DNA of 22,347 bases, taken from positions 1-22,347 of the forward strand of contig JBMYLY010000022.1 in NCBI GenBank assembly GCA_049596815.1, written 5' to 3'. The DNA is from UBA724 sp049596815 (GTDB lineage Bacteria > Bacteroidota > Bacteroidia > Flavobacteriales > Flavobacteriaceae). The translations under genes were made by a program, and so were the position numbers. Positions 21,900-22,347 of the stretch are shown piece by piece. Under the pieces are notes generated by a model that was not told the origin of the DNA, ran no database searches, and worked only from the letters and a program-made list of their open reading frames with translations. Position 1 is the stretch's first letter, and every line of letters starts with the position of its first letter.

Positions 21900-22340
21900 T
21901 CAATGGTACAGTTTGATTTGCAGCATGACGCTTCTACCATGTTCATCTGCGTAAAAGCGCATTCGATTTAGGTAATTTCTGTATGAGTTGTTAAGCAGAT
22001 TATCAAAAGCAAGCGTAAAATTGATTTTTCCAGACAAAAAAGGATAAGGTCCCCAGCTCAAATCAGCTCCAATTAAATGATACTTCTCTGGCGGTGTGCT
22101 AATATCAACTCTTTTGATTACAAATTGTCCATCTTGAACAACAGTCGTATCAAAATTATTATCTGGAAATTCGGTTTGGTTGAACACATATTGGTTGTGT
22201 ACTTTAACCACAAAAGAGTCCCAGCGGGGTATCGTAAATCGGATTTGATTTTTTACAGAAAGTGGCGGCATATTTATTAGTGGCGTATTATCTAGTTTGT
22301 CATCAAACACCATATGGAAAGCGGCGCCCAAGAAACCCTC
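21900..22340 (-). pseudogene. C-terminal part of a TonB-dependent receptor, possibly frameshifted at the right edge
   Basis: The minus-strand frame encodes the end of an outer-membrane TonB-dependent receptor: NTPLINMPPLSVKNQIRF, FPDNNFDTT, VDISTPPEKYHLIGADLSW, then FDNLLNNSYRNYLNRMRFYADEHGRSVMLQIKLYH as the last barrel strands. The substrate cannot be inferred. The frame is closed 5' by a TAA at 22341-22343, only seven bases from the window end, which a receptor of this kind should not have. In the next frame the same bases read VLRGFLG, and the two frames encode identical GFLG across the region, so a one-base shift is a simple explanation. Either the gene is broken, or there is a sequence error near the edge. 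The short ORF from a TTG at 22331 is not a believable gene on its own. Confidence 0.7.
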
Positions 22341-22347
22341 TTAACAC

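Noticed and set aside
1..22347. CRISPR array, tRNA, rRNA, insertion sequence, prophage or defence island
   Set aside because: I looked for regular repeats, cloverleaf-like segments, transposase motifs and toxin-antitoxin or nuclease pairs and saw none.

Overview
The window reads as a chromosomal housekeeping segment of a Bacteroidota bacterium, most likely in or near the Flavobacteriales. The reasons are the gene families (a DUF481-like exported protein, a TonB-dependent receptor, a YfhO-type membrane protein, a TIGR02757 protein, a Bacteroidota-type ECF-like sigma factor, a Bacteroidota-style dihydroorotase-like protein), the moderate-to-low GC content, the near absence of strong Shine-Dalgarno sites, and repeated use of the Bacteroidota -7 promoter box TAnnTTTG in front of transcription units. 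I see no rRNA, tRNA, CRISPR array, insertion sequence, phage gene or plasmid function. No stretch over 300 bases lacks a gene; the longest gap is 15331-15546.

Layout from left to right. 1-179 (-): start of an exported protein cut by the window edge. 3895-294 (-): probable operon of an outer-membrane protein, a GNAT-like protein and mnmE. 3963-9076 (+): tight operon of a YfhO-type membrane protein, a family 4 glycosyltransferase and a Wzx-like flippase, plausibly an envelope glycan module. 11821-9035 (-): uvrA, overlapping the flippase tail to tail. 11985-12740 (+): sigma factor followed by an unlisted 46-residue ORF. 13389-12727 (-): endonuclease III without its iron-sulfur cysteines. 13430-13879 (+): Bcp/PrxQ peroxiredoxin. 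15330-13876 (-): conserved protein of unknown function. 15547-15918 (+): VOC-fold protein. 16007-17250 (+): metallo-beta-lactamase-fold hydrolase coupled to a small membrane-anchored protein. 20630-17241 (-): LolD-type ABC ATPase, TIGR02757 protein, dihydroorotase-like protein lacking its metal ligands, and a serine esterase. 20749-21875 (+): msrA-folE pair. 22340-21900 (-): C-terminal part of a TonB-dependent receptor with an in-frame stop close to the right edge.

Functionally the segment mixes DNA repair (UvrA, Nth), oxidative damage defence (peroxiredoxin, MsrA), tRNA modification (MnmE), tetrahydrobiopterin/folate or queuosine precursor synthesis (FolE) and envelope biogenesis (YfhO/GT4/flippase, LolD, outer-membrane proteins). 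The genome is compact: same-strand neighbours overlap by ATGA or 8-10 bases, and four convergent pairs overlap at their 3' ends. I did not find an obviously new multi-gene system. The most rewarding points are the metal-site-less dihydroorotase homologue, the cluster-less endonuclease III, the small ORF behind the sigma factor, the consistent TAnnTTTG map with boxes only 4-5 bases from three start codons, and the C8 tract in the esterase gene.
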